DNA of 46,730 nt, from the NCBI GenBank assembly GCA_025060675.1, contig JANXBI010000053.1, positions 1 through 46,730 on the forward strand, read 5' to 3'. Position numbers and translations under genes: made by a program. How positions within the stretch are numbered: the first letter of the stretch is position 1; each line of letters starts with the position of its first letter. The notes under the pieces were generated by a model. The model was not told where the DNA came from. It saw only the letters and a program-made list of their open reading frames with translations, and ran no database searches. Below are positions 22,807 to 32,320 of the stretch, piece by piece. The stretch is from Candidatus Caldatribacterium sp. Its GTDB lineage: Bacteria > Atribacterota > Atribacteria > Atribacterales > Caldatribacteriaceae.

Positions 22807-24229
22807 GGTGCTGAGCCAAAAAATTCGCAAGACCGTCAAGTTCTTTATCCACAAACACCTGCCAGGAAATGCTTTCTGTAAGGTGCGGAGGAAGTCCTCG
22901 AAGCGACCGCACGTAGTTGAGGAATGCCCGACGGAATTTCCCCTCGTCAAAGAGTCCGTGGAGGTAAGTTCCAAAGATACGTCCCTCCTGCACCACCCCT
23001 TCAGGATATCCACCGTCAAGTAAAAACAGGGGCTCGCAGGAGGTGGTTAGGGAACTCTTCCCATGATGGATTTCGTATCCTTGTACGTATGCCCCAAGCA
23101 GCGGCGAGTACCCACGTGAGAGGGCAAGGGTCTTCTCCTTTGCGAGCGTGGTGACAAGGGGGAGCAAACCAAACCCCCGCATGCTCCCTCCTTCCTCCAC
23201 TCCGTAAGGGTCTTCCACAACTGCTCCAAGCATCTGGAATCCCCCACACACTCCAAGGACAACCCTACCCGCCCTGACGAAAGCCAACAGTCGCTCCCCC
23301 AGAGAGACCGAATGGGCGAAGGCAAGATCCCGCATCGTGTTCTTTGTCCCAGGAAGGATGAGGAGGTCAAAGTCGTCAAAACGTTCCCAGAGAGAGACGA
23401 AGCGGACATCCACATCTTCTTCAAGCTCAAGGGGCAGAAAGTCTGTGAGGTTTGAGGCATGGGGGAAACGGAGTACCCCAACCCGGAGGGCATAGGGAGA
23501 GAGAACCCGATGACGGAACGTGAACGAAGCCCCGTCCTCATCATCGAGGAGGAGAGGAAAGTGTGGCAAGATTCCAAGCACGGGAACACCGGTAAGACGT
23601 TCGAGCTCTCGAGTTCCTGGCTCAAGTACCGTTGCATCACCACGGAGCTTGTTGATGATAAACCCTTGGATGAACTGCCGATCCTCTCCAGAGAGCGCCC
23701 AGGTTCCGTACAAGGCGGCAAAAACCCCCCCTCGCTCAATGTCACCAACAAGAAGGACAGGCATACGGAAACATTTGGCAAGGCGCATGTTCGCTAAATC
23801 CCGCTCCCGGAGGTTAATCTCCACCGGGCTCCCCATACCTTCGGCAATGACAAGGTCAAAGGCAGCGTTGAGCGCATCCAAACTTTCCGCAATCGCTTTC
23901 CAAAAAACCTCCTGGGGGAAGGGAGCAAAGGGCTGCAAACGACTAAAGACCCTCCCTTTGAGGACAACTTGGATACTCCCCCCTTCCGGTTTCAGGAGAA
24001 TTGGGTTCATGCGGGCATCAGGAGGAACTTTCGCTGCCTGTGCCTGGAGGAGCTGAGAGCGGGCTATTTCCTCTCCAAACGGTGTCACCCCAGAATGGAG
24101 TGACATATTCACGGCCTTAAAAGGAGCCACTCGAAAGCCTTTTTGGACGAAGTACCGCAAGAGTCCGGAAACAATGGTGCTTTTCCCCACTCCAGAAGCT
24201 GTGCCTTGAATCATGAGGAATTTGGCCAT
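22763..24229 (-). CDS. cobQ: Cobyric acid synthase CobQ
   Basis: Amidates four side chains of adenosylcobyrinic a,c-diamide in cobalamin synthesis, using glutamine and ATP. The 488 residues match the family length. The N-terminal ATP-binding domain starts MIQGTASGVGKSTIVSGLLR; the AVNMSLHS segment and the QAAKVPPDARMNPILLKPEG block are characteristic. The C-terminal glutamine amidotransferase domain has the catalytic Cys in VLGVCGGFQMLG (about residue 330) and a later YEIHHG His. It is the last gene of a minus-strand run and no other cobalamin gene is in the window, so the pathway would be completed elsewhere or cobyrinate precursors salvaged. It is 6 bases from the MFS gene. Confidence 0.95.
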   Translation of the reverse strand: MAKFLMIQGTASGVGKSTIVSGLLRYFVQKGFRVAPFKAVNMSLHSGVTPFGEEIARSQLLQAQAAKVPPDARMNPILLKPEGGSIQVVLKGRVFSRLQPFAPFPQEVFWKAIAESLDALNAAFDLVIAEGMGSPVEINLRERDLANMRLAKCFRMPVLLVGDIERGGVFAALYGTWALSGEDRQFIQGFIINKLRGDATVLEPGTRELERLTGVPVLGILPHFPLLLDDEDGASFTFRHRVLSPYALRVGVLRFPHASNLTDFLPLELEEDVDVRFVSLWERFDDFDLLILPGTKNTMRDLAFAHSVSLGERLLAFVRAGRVVLGVCGGFQMLGAVVEDPYGVEEGGSMRGFGLLPLVTTLAKEKTLALSRGYSPLLGAYVQGYEIHHGKSSLTTSCEPLFLLDGGYPEGVVQEGRIFGTYLHGLFDEGKFRRAFLNYVRSLRGLPPHLTESISWQVFVDKELDGLANFLAQHLNMPLLERVLGLSE

Positions 24230-24235
24230 GGGCGC

Positions 24236-25474
24236 TCACTCCATGAAGTTCTCGAAAGTTCGGGGCTCTTTCACACCAAAAAGGAGGATGCCAAGGCCCA
24301 AGGCATTCAAAAGGAGGGAAACCCAAAAGACCGCAACGTATCCGAAAAGGTCAGCAAGTTTCCCCCCGAGGATTGGAGCAAAGAAGGCCGGAAAACCGGA
24401 GAAAAAATTTCCCCATCCAAGGTAAAGCCACCGCCACTTTTCTGGGGCAAAATCAAGGAGAATCGCTACACCTCCTACTGAAACAGCGCTGTAGTTGAGG
24501 CCAAGCAGTCCAAAGGCAAGAGAGAAGTGCCAAGGAGAAAAAGCGATAATTGCCCAAAGGTTACTCAGGACGATTGCCAGTGTCCCACACAGGAGAACGA
24601 GCTTGTGCCCCCTTTTGTCTCCCAGGGGTCCCCAAAAGAAGTTTGAGAGTGCCTGCGACACAAGGAGCACAGCGTTGTACCGGGCAACGAGCGCATCAGG
24701 AATAGAGAACCGTTGCAACACAGACACCGTATAGAACGCTGCTCCCATGACACCCAAGGCGAGGAAGACTCGAGCCACAAGGAAACGCAGGAAGTTCCTA
24801 TCCTCACGGACGATATGGAAAAAGGAGCGATGGTGACTCCCTCTCTCATCCCGTACCTGGTTATCCTCTTCCCGGGTGAGGGAGAGGAAAAGGTATGACA
24901 CACCCATAGCGAGAGAAGCGAGGAAGAAACAGACCGCAAAATTCCAGGCAAAGGGATACACAGCAATGAGGTGCTCCGCAAGGCGCGACCCCCAAAACCC
25001 CATGAGCGCTCCGATGCCATTCCCGCAGGCAAAGTACAGCCCCCAGCGGGAAGAATGGATAACCTTGCCAATCATCTCCGTCCATATAGGCCCCAAAAAT
25101 CCCATGGCCGAACAAGCCAGTGCCAGGAAAAACAGCACAAAATAGAGGGCAAGACGTGGGAAGGGAACGGCAAGAAACGCTGCCACAAGAGCAATGCCCA
25201 AAAACGGTAAGCGTTCAAAAAGCGTCATCCGAAGGATATAAGGGAGTTTTCTGGGGAGGCGTCGAGAAACCCTTGCACCCCAGAGGGCCGGGAGCGACCA
25301 ACCGAGATACGCTAACGCAGGAATGAGTCCGATTTCCACATTGCTCGCCCCAAGGTTCTTCGCAAAAAGGGGCAAAAAGGTGGTTACCGAACCAAAAGAG
25401 AGCGCCAAGGAGAAAAAGGCGTAGTCAAGAGAGTCGACGAAAAAGTTAAAGATGTAGTCCCGTCGTGACAGCAT
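24236..25474 (-). CDS. Major facilitator superfamily transporter
   Basis: A 412-residue membrane transporter with about twelve segments, of the drug/sugar-like MFS group (SVTTFLPLFAKNLGASNVEIGLIPALAYLGWSLPALWGARVSRRLPRK at the start, a typical segment 1 to segment 2-3 loop). The ATG overlaps the helicase stop by one base (TGATG); a TTG two codons upstream is less likely. It lies directly before cobQ (6-base gap), which might hint at a corrinoid or precursor substrate, but this is only context. The substrate is not known. Confidence 0.88.
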   Translation of the reverse strand: MLSRRDYIFNFFVDSLDYAFFSLALSFGSVTTFLPLFAKNLGASNVEIGLIPALAYLGWSLPALWGARVSRRLPRKLPYILRMTLFERLPFLGIALVAAFLAVPFPRLALYFVLFFLALACSAMGFLGPIWTEMIGKVIHSSRWGLYFACGNGIGALMGFWGSRLAEHLIAVYPFAWNFAVCFFLASLAMGVSYLFLSLTREEDNQVRDERGSHHRSFFHIVREDRNFLRFLVARVFLALGVMGAAFYTVSVLQRFSIPDALVARYNAVLLVSQALSNFFWGPLGDKRGHKLVLLCGTLAIVLSNLWAIIAFSPWHFSLAFGLLGLNYSAVSVGGVAILLDFAPEKWRWLYLGWGNFFSGFPAFFAPILGGKLADLFGYVAVFWVSLLLNALGLGILLFGVKEPRTFENFME

Positions 25475-27420
25475 CAGCAATCCCTTCTTTTGGCGTTGTA
25501 CTCCTCATAAAGCGATGGAGAAAGTTCTTGGAGAAAGCGCGACCGCTTCCGAACAGTTACCCTCCCTCGTAGGCGTTCCCCTATAACAGGGTAACAAAGG
25601 AAAAGGCAATCCTTTGCCCGTGTACAGGCAACGTAAAAGAGTCGCCGTTCCTCTTCAAGGTCCTCAAGGGTATTCACCGACTGCGGCGAGGGAAAAGCCC
25701 CTTCGCAGAGCCAAACCACAAAAACACAAGCCCATTCCAAACCCTTAGCCTGATGGATAGTGGAGAGAACAACTTTCTCATCTGTGGGACCCCCCGCAAG
25801 GATGCTTTCACCCTCCATGCTCCCAAGAAGAGCAAGTTCGCTGAGGAATGCCTCAAGAGACCTGTACCGTGTGGCAAAGCGTGCGAGCTCTTCAAGGTCT
25901 TCGAGGCGATCCTTAGCGTTCGGATAACGACTCAGAAGGTACTCTTGGTACCCTCCGTCAAGAACAGCAGCAATGGCCAAAGCGGGATCATACTCTAAAG
26001 ACTCAAGGCGGAGTAGGAGTTTCTGAACCCCCGCAACGCTTTCTCGAGCTCCTGAAGGTAAGGATAAAAGAACGTCCGGTCGCTCCAGGGCAAAGATAGG
26101 ATCTTCGGCCTCCACCACCACACGCCATACTCGCTCGGCTGTCTGTCGACCAATACCAGGGTAGAGTCGCAAAACCCGTTTCCACGCAATCTCATCGTAA
26201 GGGTTCACGATGAGGCGAAGGTGGGCCACAACGTCCTTGATATGGGCTTGTTCGAAGAACCGCAAACCTGAGCGAACTTCAAAGGGGATACCACGCCTTG
26301 TGAACTCCATTTGAATCTCCATGCTCTGGTAGTGCGCCCGATAAAGCACCGCTATGTCGTCGAGCGAGTACCCCCAATCCCGGAGCTCAAGAACTTTCGT
26401 AGCCACAAAATCAGCCTGTTCGAGGACATCCCGCAAAGCCACCACAAGGGGTTTCTGCCCCTTTTTCCGTATCGGCCTGAGGACTTTGGAGAACTGGCGC
26501 GTGTTATGCACAATGATATTGTTCGCAAGATTGAGGATCTCAGGGGTACTGCGGTAGTTCGTCTCAAGCCTGAAGATACGACAATCTGGATACCTCTTAG
26601 GGAAATCGAGGATATTCGCAAAGTTGGCCCCTCGAAAGGCATAAATACTCTGGGCGTCGTCCCCCACGACAAGGAGGTTCCGGTGCACTTCCGCCAGAAG
26701 GTCCACAATCTCCGCCTGCAAGAGGTTTGTGTCCTGGTACTCATCAACGAGGATGTACCGGAAGGATTCCCCGTATTTGCGCCGCACCCTATCGTCACTA
26801 CGCAGTAGCTCGTAAACGTACACGAGAAGGTCATCGTAATCCATAACGTTCAAGCGCCGTTTCCTCTCCTGGTAAATGGTGAAAAGGTGCGCAATGTGGC
26901 TTGCCCAATCAAGAAACGATGGACAGTACGCCTCGATGATATCCTCAAGAGACCTGAGGGTGTTCCGACTTAAAGTGATGACATTTGCCAGGACCTCAGG
27001 GCTTGGGAAACGGCGCTTTGTTGGGTCTATGCCGAGTTCTTCCACGCATAGCGCAAGGAGGTCTCTCTGGTCCTCCCGGTCAAGGATGGTGTAGTTGGGT
27101 TCGTACCCAATCTTCCTCGCTTCCCGGCGCAGAATGAGATTGCCAATGTGGTGGAACGTCCCACCCCAAAGGCGAGAGAGGTCGACCCCAAGAAGGTCTT
27201 CTACCCGATGGAGCATCTCCCGAGCAGCCTTATTCGTAAACGTGGCAAGGAGGATTGCCTCAGGGGGGACCCCTTGCTCCACGAGATGGGCCACTCGGTA
27301 CGTTACAGTGCGGGTCTTGCCACTCCCTGCTCCAGCAATAACAAGCATTGGACCATCGCCAGCAAACACCACTGCTTTCTGCTCTTCGTTGAGCTCCCGC
27401 TCATAATCAATGGACAGCAA
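25474..27420 (-). CDS. UvrD/PcrA-like superfamily 1 DNA helicase
   Basis: ATP-dependent 3'-5' helicase for repair or replication restart. All main motifs are present in 648 residues: GAGSGKTRTVTYR (motif I), TFTNKAAREM (Ia), VDEYQDTN (II), GDDAQSIYAFRGA (III), ETNYRS (IV), STIHQAKGLEW (V) and YVACTRAKD (VI). It is shorter than typical PcrA/UvrD (about 700-750) because the C-terminal tail is missing, so I leave the exact name open. The start is a TTG preceded by GGGGGGAAGACGG; no ATG fits. Located 15 bases after the Hsp33 gene in the same run. Confidence 0.95.
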   Translation of the reverse strand: MLSIDYERELNEEQKAVVFAGDGPMLVIAGAGSGKTRTVTYRVAHLVEQGVPPEAILLATFTNKAAREMLHRVEDLLGVDLSRLWGGTFHHIGNLILRREARKIGYEPNYTILDREDQRDLLALCVEELGIDPTKRRFPSPEVLANVITLSRNTLRSLEDIIEAYCPSFLDWASHIAHLFTIYQERKRRLNVMDYDDLLVYVYELLRSDDRVRRKYGESFRYILVDEYQDTNLLQAEIVDLLAEVHRNLLVVGDDAQSIYAFRGANFANILDFPKRYPDCRIFRLETNYRSTPEILNLANNIIVHNTRQFSKVLRPIRKKGQKPLVVALRDVLEQADFVATKVLELRDWGYSLDDIAVLYRAHYQSMEIQMEFTRRGIPFEVRSGLRFFEQAHIKDVVAHLRLIVNPYDEIAWKRVLRLYPGIGRQTAERVWRVVVEAEDPIFALERPDVLLSLPSGARESVAGVQKLLLRLESLEYDPALAIAAVLDGGYQEYLLSRYPNAKDRLEDLEELARFATRYRSLEAFLSELALLGSMEGESILAGGPTDEKVVLSTIHQAKGLEWACVFVVWLCEGAFPSPQSVNTLEDLEEERRLFYVACTRAKDCLFLCYPVIGERLRGRVTVRKRSRFLQELSPSLYEEYNAKRRDC

Positions 27421-27435
27421 ACCGTCTTCCCCCCA

Positions 27436-28302
27436 TCACTGTTTTGCGAAATCTTCCGGGGTAAAAATGTATGTCCGGTTGCAAAAGGCACAGTGCACTT
27501 CCGCTTTTCCCTGCGTCAAGAAGAGCTCTTCCCGTTCCTCATCGCCAAGGAGAAGCAAGACGTTTCTCGCCCGCCGACGGGAACACCGGCAGCGGTACCG
27601 CAACGGACTCTTCCCGACAATACGGTACGGGAGACGGTCAAAAAGGGACGCTGCAATGTCCTCCGGAGTCTCCCCCAAAAAGATTCGATGGCTCACCGGG
27701 CCAAGACGGGCAATATTTTCCTCGAGAATCGCGATGACGTCAAGACCGGTACCAGAGGGGGTGTGGATGATGAACCCCCCGGCGGAAAGGACCCTACCCC
27801 GTTTCCCCACATACACTCCGGCACTACAGGCTGAGGGGAGTTGCTCCGAAGCGGTAAAGTAATAAGCAAGGTCGTAGGCGATACCCCCTCGGGGCATAGT
27901 GACACTCCCAAGGTATGGTTCTCCAAACCCCAAGTCCTTCACAACCACAAGCTTTGATCCGACCCCTACAGCATCTTCCACATTGAGCTTCCCCCCTTCC
28001 TTAGAGGGTAAAATGACCCAGGGCTGAGAGATATACCCTCGCACCTCTCCTTTGGCGTTCCCCTGCACGAGAATACCCTCAAGAGGTCCCCGGCACTCAA
28101 TCTGCAAAGACACTTTTTGTTCCTCTTTGAGCGTCACCCCAAGGATACCCACTAAAGTGAGTGCCCGCCCCAAAGCCGCAGTAGCCACAGGAGTAGTGCG
28201 ATGGAGTTTCCGAGCTCGCTCCACAAGATGGGTAGAACTCGCCACGTACCCGAGGACCTGTGTTCCCTCAACCACCACACGAACAACGTAATCCCCCTGC
28301 AT
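27436..28302 (-). CDS. hslO: Redox-regulated chaperone Hsp33
   Basis: Holdase chaperone activated by oxidation and heat. The 288-residue product starts at an ATG preceded by GAAGGAGGAAGAC. The C-terminal zinc switch is complete: Cys238-x-Cys240 and Cys271-x-x-Cys274 (RCRC ... HCAFCNRTYIF). The N-terminal core begins VRVVVEGTQVLGYVASSTHLVERAR and includes the ECRGPLEGILVQGNAKGEVRGY segment typical of the family. An in-frame extension upstream of the ATG lacks family similarity. It sits between the uridine phosphorylase gene (11-base gap) and the helicase. Confidence 0.96.
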   Translation of the reverse strand: MQGDYVVRVVVEGTQVLGYVASSTHLVERARKLHRTTPVATAALGRALTLVGILGVTLKEEQKVSLQIECRGPLEGILVQGNAKGEVRGYISQPWVILPSKEGGKLNVEDAVGVGSKLVVVKDLGFGEPYLGSVTMPRGGIAYDLAYYFTASEQLPSACSAGVYVGKRGRVLSAGGFIIHTPSGTGLDVIAILEENIARLGPVSHRIFLGETPEDIAASLFDRLPYRIVGKSPLRYRCRCSRRRARNVLLLLGDEEREELFLTQGKAEVHCAFCNRTYIFTPEDFAKQ

Positions 28303-28313
28303 GTCTTCCTCCT

Positions 28314-29078
28314 TCAGAAACGCTCGAGAACCCATCGGGCAGCCAAAGCGGCAACACGGGCAAGGCGTTCTTCAACCACCCTGAGTTCTTTTTCAATCAC
28401 ATGCTCCTCTTTGGTTCGGTTGACTAAAACACCACACACGGCCCCAGCACGAAGCCCAAAAATCCGGGCAACGACAAAGAGTGTAGCAACCTCCATCTCA
28501 TAGTTCAGAACGCCCAGGGCCTGCCACTCCTTCAGGCTTCCCTGGAGATGCCTTGGAACGTACCGGGAGAAAGTATCATAACGTTCCTGACCAGGGTAAA
28601 AGGTTGCCGAGGAACAGGTGATGCCAACGTGATAGGGAACCCCTGCTGCTTTGCATGCCTTCTCAAGGACGTCTACTAACCTCCAGTCAGCAACCGCTGG
28701 ATACGCCAAAGGAGCGTAGTGCTCTGAAGCACCATCAAGGCGTACTGCTCCTTCGCTGACAATCAGATCCCCCACGTTGACACCTTCTTGAATCGCCCCG
28801 CACGTTCCCACCCGAATGAACCAGCGTATCCCAAGACGCGAGAGCTCCTCCACGGCGATACTGAGCGATGGACCGCCGATACCCGTCGAGACCACAAGGA
28901 TTTTCCCCACTTCGTTCTCAGCAAGAACGCTTTTAAATTCCCGATGGAATGCCAGAACCCTCGCCTTTCCAAAAGCCTGTGCAAGGATTTCGGTTCGCTC
29001 CGGTGCCCCAGGAAGCAAGGCAAGCGTGGCACCCTCTGTATCACCCTCAGCAAGTCCAAGATGGTATGCCCGATACAC
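28314..29078 (-). CDS. udp: Uridine phosphorylase
   Basis: Cleaves uridine with phosphate to uracil and ribose-1-phosphate. The 254-residue protein follows the Escherichia coli Udp pattern closely: YHLGLAEGDTEGATLALLPG, STGIGGPSLSIAVEELSRLGIR, RVGTCGAIQEGVNVGDLIVS, VRLDGASEHYAPLAYPAVADW, YPGQERYD and NYEMEVATLF, with VNRT near the end. I choose the GTG at 29078 because GAGGAGGTGA precedes it at 5 bases and homologues begin at that point; an open frame extends 18 codons further. First gene of a five-gene run (udp, hslO, helicase, MFS, cobQ) and divergent from a uridine kinase-like gene. Confidence 0.94.
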   Translation of the reverse strand: MYRAYHLGLAEGDTEGATLALLPGAPERTEILAQAFGKARVLAFHREFKSVLAENEVGKILVVSTGIGGPSLSIAVEELSRLGIRWFIRVGTCGAIQEGVNVGDLIVSEGAVRLDGASEHYAPLAYPAVADWRLVDVLEKACKAAGVPYHVGITCSSATFYPGQERYDTFSRYVPRHLQGSLKEWQALGVLNYEMEVATLFVVARIFGLRAGAVCGVLVNRTKEEHVIEKELRVVEERLARVAALAARWVLERF

Positions 29079-29152
29079 TGCCTTCACCTCCTCTCTATTT
29101 TCGGATAAAATACCAAAAAGGAGAAGAGACACAACGCCAACGGAGGAAAAAG

Positions 29153-30790
29153 GTGACCCAACCGGAATTCTGCACCCTTGAGCTTGAGGACGGAAAGCTT
29201 ATCCAAGCCCAAAAAGGTGAAACCTTGGAAAGCATTGTCCAACGCTTGTGCCCAGAAAACCATCGCCTCATCCTTGCTGCACAGCTTGACGGAGAAATCG
29301 TCGACCTCCATACCCGGGTTGAGAAAGACCATCACGTGATTTTCTTTCCCTTCACGCACCCTGAAGGGAGACGAACATACGTCCGGAGCCTCCTCTTCCT
29401 CCTAAGTTACGCCATCTCTCAAGTCCTCCCCGGAAAGAGGCTCCGGATTCTCCACTCCATGAGCGATGGGCTCTTCTGTGAGGTCGAGGGTGCAGAATAC
29501 GAACTCCCCGAGGCTCTGGAACGCATCGAAAGTGTCATGCGCCAAGCGGTTAGCGAAGACATTCCTGTGGAACGAGAAACCGTCAATTGGGAAAAGGCCA
29601 TGCACATTTATGCTCGCCAGAACCGAGAAGATGTGGTGCGGCTTTTCCGGTACTGGCGGACCCCAGCGGTCACCCTCTATCGCCTCAGGGACTTCTACGA
29701 CCACTACTACGGCCCCCTGTGCCCTCGTACAGGATACCTGACCTCTTTCAATTTCGTTGTTGTCCCACCTGGTTTTGTCCTCCAGTTCCCGAAAGGTGAC
29801 TTAAAGAAACTCCCTCCTTATGTTTTCCGCCCCAAACTCTTTGCCACTTTCCGCGAAGCAGCACAGTGGGGAAAGATTACCAATATTGAGAACGTGGGCG
29901 AGCTCAATGAGGCCATAGCCCGAGGAGAAGGGAGAGAAATCATCGCTATCGCTGAGGCACTCCATGAGAAGAAGATTGCCCAAATTGCGGACCTCATCAC
30001 CCAGCGAAAGGGGAGCGTACGCCTTGTGCTCATCGCGGGGCCTTCCTCTTCAGGGAAGACAACCTTCACCCGGAGACTCTACACTCAACTCAAGGCGAAC
30101 GGACTCAAACCCATCACCATATCGCTTGATGACTACTTCTTTTCCCGGCACCAGCTCCAGGGACTTGAGGCCGATTACGAGAGTCCTGAGGCCTTAGACC
30201 TTGAGCTCTTTGAAGAGCAGCTTGCCCTCCTAGTCACTGGAAAAGAAGTCGAAATCCCCCGGTACAACTTCATCACCGGAATGCGAGAACCAAAGGGTAC
30301 CTTGAGTCGCCTTGAGAGGGATGGCATCATCCTCGTTGAAGGTCTCCATGCCCTCAACCCTCGCCTCGGCCAAAGTGTACCGGAAGAGGGGAGATTCAAA
30401 ATCTACGTGAGCGCTCTCACCACCCTAAACATCGATGACCACAACCGTATTCCCACCACCGACTGCCGCCTCATCCGTCGCATCGTACGAGATAGCCAGT
30501 TCCGGGGGAGCAAGGCAGAAGAAGTCTTTGCCACTTGGCCTAAGGTTCGTGCGGGAGAAGAAAAGTACATTTTCCCGTACCAGGAGGAAGCTGACATCAT
30601 GTTCAACTCATCGCTCATTTACGAGTTCTGCGTCCTCCGCCAGTACGCTGAGGCCCTCCTTCGGGCTATCACCCCAGAAAGCCCTCATTACCTTGAGGCG
30701 TACCGCCTCTACTCTTTCTTAAACCACTTTATGCTCTTGAACCCCTCTTTCGTTCCTTCAAATTCCATCCTTCGAGAGTTCATTGGATGA
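29153..30790 (+). CDS. Uridine kinase-like protein with N-terminal TGS domain
   Basis: A 545-residue cytoplasmic protein of the bacterial family that joins a TGS/threonyl-tRNA-synthetase-like N-terminal half to a C-terminal uridine kinase/phosphoribulokinase domain. The TGS-like part is residues about 5-65; a segment resembling the SAD region of ThrRS follows (HIYARQNREDVVRLFRYW is family-typical). The kinase P-loop IAGPSSSGKTTFTRRL is near residue 295, with SLDDYFFSRHQL and EGLHALNPRLG downstream. Start is the GTG at 29153, 6 bases after GGAGG; the longer open frame overlaps the neighbour's gene. The family is annotated as nucleoside kinase; uridine is the likely substrate. A TAAAAT box at 29106-29111 may be its -10. 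Confidence 0.9.
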   Translation: MTQPEFCTLELEDGKLIQAQKGETLESIVQRLCPENHRLILAAQLDGEIVDLHTRVEKDHHVIFFPFTHPEGRRTYVRSLLFLLSYAISQVLPGKRLRILHSMSDGLFCEVEGAEYELPEALERIESVMRQAVSEDIPVERETVNWEKAMHIYARQNREDVVRLFRYWRTPAVTLYRLRDFYDHYYGPLCPRTGYLTSFNFVVVPPGFVLQFPKGDLKKLPPYVFRPKLFATFREAAQWGKITNIENVGELNEAIARGEGREIIAIAEALHEKKIAQIADLITQRKGSVRLVLIAGPSSSGKTTFTRRLYTQLKANGLKPITISLDDYFFSRHQLQGLEADYESPEALDLELFEEQLALLVTGKEVEIPRYNFITGMREPKGTLSRLERDGIILVEGLHALNPRLGQSVPEEGRFKIYVSALTTLNIDDHNRIPTTDCRLIRRIVRDSQFRGSKAEEVFATWPKVRAGEEKYIFPYQEEADIMFNSSLIYEFCVLRQYAEALLRAITPESPHYLEAYRLYSFLNHFMLLNPSFVPSNSILREFIG

Positions 30791-32320
30791 GCCAGCGCGC
30801 TTTCGCGCCTCTCTGATGAGGAGAAGCGCCGACTGGATGAGAATTTGGCTCTCTTCACCAAGGGGAGATGGCTCCTTACGGAGTGCCTGGACCTCTTCCT
30901 CCAGCTCTCCAAGGAGGTCCACCGCTGCCAAAGGCCGTGCAAAGGAGACTACCGTTTTTCGAGGGAGGTCAACGGTGTCCCCAAAACCTGGAACAAGGGC
31001 CTCATGCTTTCTCTCCCTGAGAATCTTCGCAAAGGTTTCAGCAATCTCTTTCTCCCCATGGGTGACAAGAAAGGTCGGTTGCCCTCTGAAGTACTCCACC
31101 CAGCGGAGGAGGTCTTCCTGATCCCCATGAGCAGAGAAGCCGTTGATTGTGGCAACCTTTGCCCGAACCGCTATCTCCTCGCCAAAAATCCGAACCTTCT
31201 TTGCCCCATCCACAATTGCCCTACCGAGGGTTCCCTGAGCCTGAAAACCGACAAAAATCACGGTTGTCGTTTCCTTGAAGAGGTTGTGCCGGAAGTGATG
31301 GAGAATGCGTCCTCCAGTACACATCCCACTTCCAGCAAGGATGATGGCATGGTCGAGGTCGTTGAGCGCTCTCGACTCCTCAGGAGTTGTAACATAAGTA
31401 AGCTTTGGGACGGTAAAGGGGTTCTCATCCCGAAAGTGAAACGCCGCAATCTCACCACCAAGGAGGTGCCGGTACTTCAGATAGATATCGGTGGTTTGCT
31501 TTCCTAAGGGGCTGTCAAAGTACACCGGGCAGTCAAAACCAAGCCTTTCCCGAAGCAGGTGGAGCTCATAGAGCACCCGCTGGGCTCGGTCCACAACGAA
31601 AGTGGGGATAAGAATTTTCCCACATGAACCCATAGCGTCCCGAATAACCCTTGCGAATTCTTCTCGCGTTTCCTCAAGCGTCTTGTGTCGTCGGTTTCCG
31701 TACGTTGACTCAATGACCACAAAGTCAGCCCCTTCAATAACCGGAGGCGACCCCTCCATAACATTACCGAATTGCCCGATATCCCCCGAAAACACGATTT
31801 TTGTCCCTTCACCCCAAATCTCCAAAGCCGCTGCTCCAAGGATATGGGCTGCATCTCGGAAGACGAACTCGATACTCTTCTCCTCTCGAATCTCGTCATA
31901 CCCTACCGGCACAAAGAGCTCAAGGGCTCTCTCTATTTCCTCCTCTCCAAAGAGAGGGGCAATCTCCGGCTGTCCTGAGCGTCGTCGACGACGGTTCTCC
32001 CGCTCCACCTCTTCCCTCATGAGCTTTGCCGTATCGAGCCAGAGGATACGACACAGCTCTATAGTGGGTGCAGTGGCAAAAATCTTCCCCCGGAAACCCT
32101 CCTTGACGAGGAGTGGAATACGCCCCGAATGGTCAAGATGAGCGTGGGTAAGGAAGAGGAAGTCAAGGTCTTTTGGGGAAAATGGAAAAGGCGGAACGTT
32201 TCGCTCTTCCTTTCCACCCTGGAACATGCCACAGTCCACAAGGAAACGGACATCTTTACCCTGGAGGAAATAGCATGAACCGGTAACTTCTTGGGCAGCG
32301 CCAAAAAAGGTGATCTCCAC
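30758..32320 (-). CDS. Beta-CASP metallo-beta-lactamase RNA-processing exonuclease-like protein
   Basis: A 520-residue member of the MBL-fold beta-CASP group (bacterial relatives of CPSF73/Ysh1, COG1236). The zinc site is complete: HAHLDH at 59-64, the motif-3 His in AAHILGAAALEI, motif 4 Asp in VFSGDIGQFG; the beta-CASP part holds ESTYGNRRH, GSGMCTGGRILHH, GFQAQGTLGRAI and SAHGDQEDLL, and the C-terminal THGE. The expected activity is RNA endo- or 5' exonuclease, unproven here. It starts with GTG in a TAGTG overlap with the galU stop, and its 3' end overlaps that of the uridine kinase gene by 33 bases. Confidence 0.93.
   Translation of the reverse strand: MEITFFGAAQEVTGSCYFLQGKDVRFLVDCGMFQGGKEERNVPPFPFSPKDLDFLFLTHAHLDHSGRIPLLVKEGFRGKIFATAPTIELCRILWLDTAKLMREEVERENRRRRRSGQPEIAPLFGEEEIERALELFVPVGYDEIREEKSIEFVFRDAAHILGAAALEIWGEGTKIVFSGDIGQFGNVMEGSPPVIEGADFVVIESTYGNRRHKTLEETREEFARVIRDAMGSCGKILIPTFVVDRAQRVLYELHLLRERLGFDCPVYFDSPLGKQTTDIYLKYRHLLGGEIAAFHFRDENPFTVPKLTYVTTPEESRALNDLDHAIILAGSGMCTGGRILHHFRHNLFKETTTVIFVGFQAQGTLGRAIVDGAKKVRIFGEEIAVRAKVATINGFSAHGDQEDLLRWVEYFRGQPTFLVTHGEKEIAETFAKILRERKHEALVPGFGDTVDLPRKTVVSFARPLAAVDLLGELEEEVQALRKEPSPLGEESQILIQSALLLIREARKRAGSSNELSKDGI

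Noticed and set aside
21757..23019. 420-codon minus-strand open frame opposite the MATE gene
   Set aside because: Covers an unmistakable MATE transporter, has a low-complexity hydrophilic product and matches no family.
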